The translations under genes and the position numbers were made by a program. The notes under the pieces are model-generated. The model made no database searches. It worked only from the letters and a program-made list of their open reading frames with translations, and had not been told where the DNA came from. Of a stretch of DNA of 64,000 nt, positions 63,276 to 64,000 are shown piece after piece. The DNA is from Tardiphaga sp. vice304 (lineage in GTDB: Bacteria; Pseudomonadota; Alphaproteobacteria; Rhizobiales; Xanthobacteraceae), in NCBI RefSeq assembly GCF_007018905.1, contig NZ_CP041402.1, positions 5,630,001-5,694,000 on the forward strand. The letters run 5' to 3'. Position 1 is the stretch's first letter, and each line of letters starts with the position of its first letter.

Positions 63276-63712
63276 CCACTCAACAGAACCTCATTGTTGG
63301 CAAGTCCCGCCGCCCGGCTCTCAGCCGAGACGGCCGAACGATCTCAGTCCACATTCCGATCACGCTGCGTCACCAGGGCGGTCGCAAGCAGGTCGTGACG
63401 CCGGCGGATGCGGCTCCTTGGATCCCGCGGGCCGCCCGCATCGACAGCACCCTCGTCAAAGCCGTTGTTCGGGCCCATCGTTGGCGGGACATGCTGGAGT
63501 CCGGCCGGTACAGCACGGTCCGGGACCTGGCAAAAGCGGAAAGCATCAACGAGTCATATCTCAGCCGGGTGCTGCGCTTAACACTGTTGGCACCGGTGAT
63601 CATCCAATCGATCCTTGAGGGGCAACAGCCCGTGGGTCTCGAGCTTGACGGGCTGCTTGGACCCATTCCCCAGAATTGGGCGCAGCAGCAAAATCAGCTG
63701 ATTTCTGAATAG
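63272..63712 (+). CDS. ParB-like HTH protein, copy 2
   Basis: This 146-residue protein starts at ATG 63272, overlapping the recombinase stop. The HTH region (TVRDLAKAESINESYLSRVL, LTLLAPVIIQSILEGQQ) and tail (GLLGPIPQNWAQQQNQLISE) match copy 1 at 3500-3940. The sequence after the stop does not match the AACCGAGTGCGG end found after copy 1. Confidence 0.82.
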   Translation: MTTQQNLIVGKSRRPALSRDGRTISVHIPITLRHQGGRKQVVTPADAAPWIPRAARIDSTLVKAVVRAHRWRDMLESGRYSTVRDLAKAESINESYLSRVLRLTLLAPVIIQSILEGQQPVGLELDGLLGPIPQNWAQQQNQLISE

Positions 63713-64000
63713 CAAACTGCCGCGCAACGGCTCCAATTTCGTCTGCCGATCAGGGCTGAATTGCAGACGAGGAGCCCCGCGCCGATCGAATGTTATGGAA
63801 CGTTTGACTGGGAAGGTAACGCGCTCGAAAAGACTGCACGCCATACCAAGCCCGGCAAGCTTATCTACTCATGATATGGCAGCTTGTGCTGCGACCCTTA
63901 TTTCGTCGATTGCAAACGTTACTAGAAAGTCGCTGCTGGTTGGTTCGGTCCAAAATAATGCATGGGTTGGATGGTCTATCCGAAAAGCGACGTATGACGA

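Overview
The window reads as a high-GC alphaproteobacterial accessory region, most probably Bradyrhizobium or a close relative (Rhodopseudomonas/Nitrobacteraceae). The evidence is the family mix: an Omp25-type porin, TAXI and Bug binding proteins, DUF2924 proteins, IS1182/IS407-type elements, and an RsbRD-type histidine kinase behind an EcfG-like promoter. It looks like a mosaic genomic island. Intact genes are separated by seven or more IS elements or IS fragments, many 5'- or 3'-truncated genes, and several genes with in-frame stops or frameshifts.

Layout. 1-4.0 kb: the first copy of a serine-recombinase module, four co-directional genes with 4-nt overlaps (small protein, DUF2924, recombinase, ParB-like HTH protein), divergent from an AlpA operon. 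4-8.6 kb: tiny genes (alpha-CTD-like, ribbon-helix-helix, PilZ, secreted protein) and a decayed copy of the module's 3' end. 8.6-15.9 kb: decayed genes (MCP tail, IS3, TAXI protein, MCP, truncated czcA) around an intact RND adaptor and an NTF2-like protein. 15.9-25.4 kb: an Omp25-like porin, then a CHASE2-PAS-GGDEF-EAL protein, a FecR-domain protein and a TpsB transporter. 25.5-46.9 kb: IS fragments, MXKDX proteins, an RsbQ/PAS-kinase pair, an OprB porin, an IS5 element, formaldehyde and aldehyde dehydrogenases, an FMN reductase, an intact MCP and an IS407-type element. 47-51 kb: two ferritin-like proteins with a TatA, then an RsbRD-type sensor kinase. 51-58.7 kb: repeat arrays, IS1182, and a catabolic cargo (class II aldolase, Bug binding protein, acyl-CoA synthetase). 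58.7-63.7 kb: a second copy of the recombinase module, in the same orientation as the first, with a five-gene divergent operon.

Two features stand out. (1) The twin recombinase modules share their four-gene core while their divergent partner operons differ; direct copies about 60 kb apart could excise the interval between them. (2) A dispersed repeat family (core CCACCCTAACCGG...) has about 17 full or nearly full units from 17 to 58.7 kb, all in one orientation. Its units alternate with a few recurring spacer types, and one spacer carries a hairpin whose stem shows compensatory changes in three copies. I could not assign this family to any known element.
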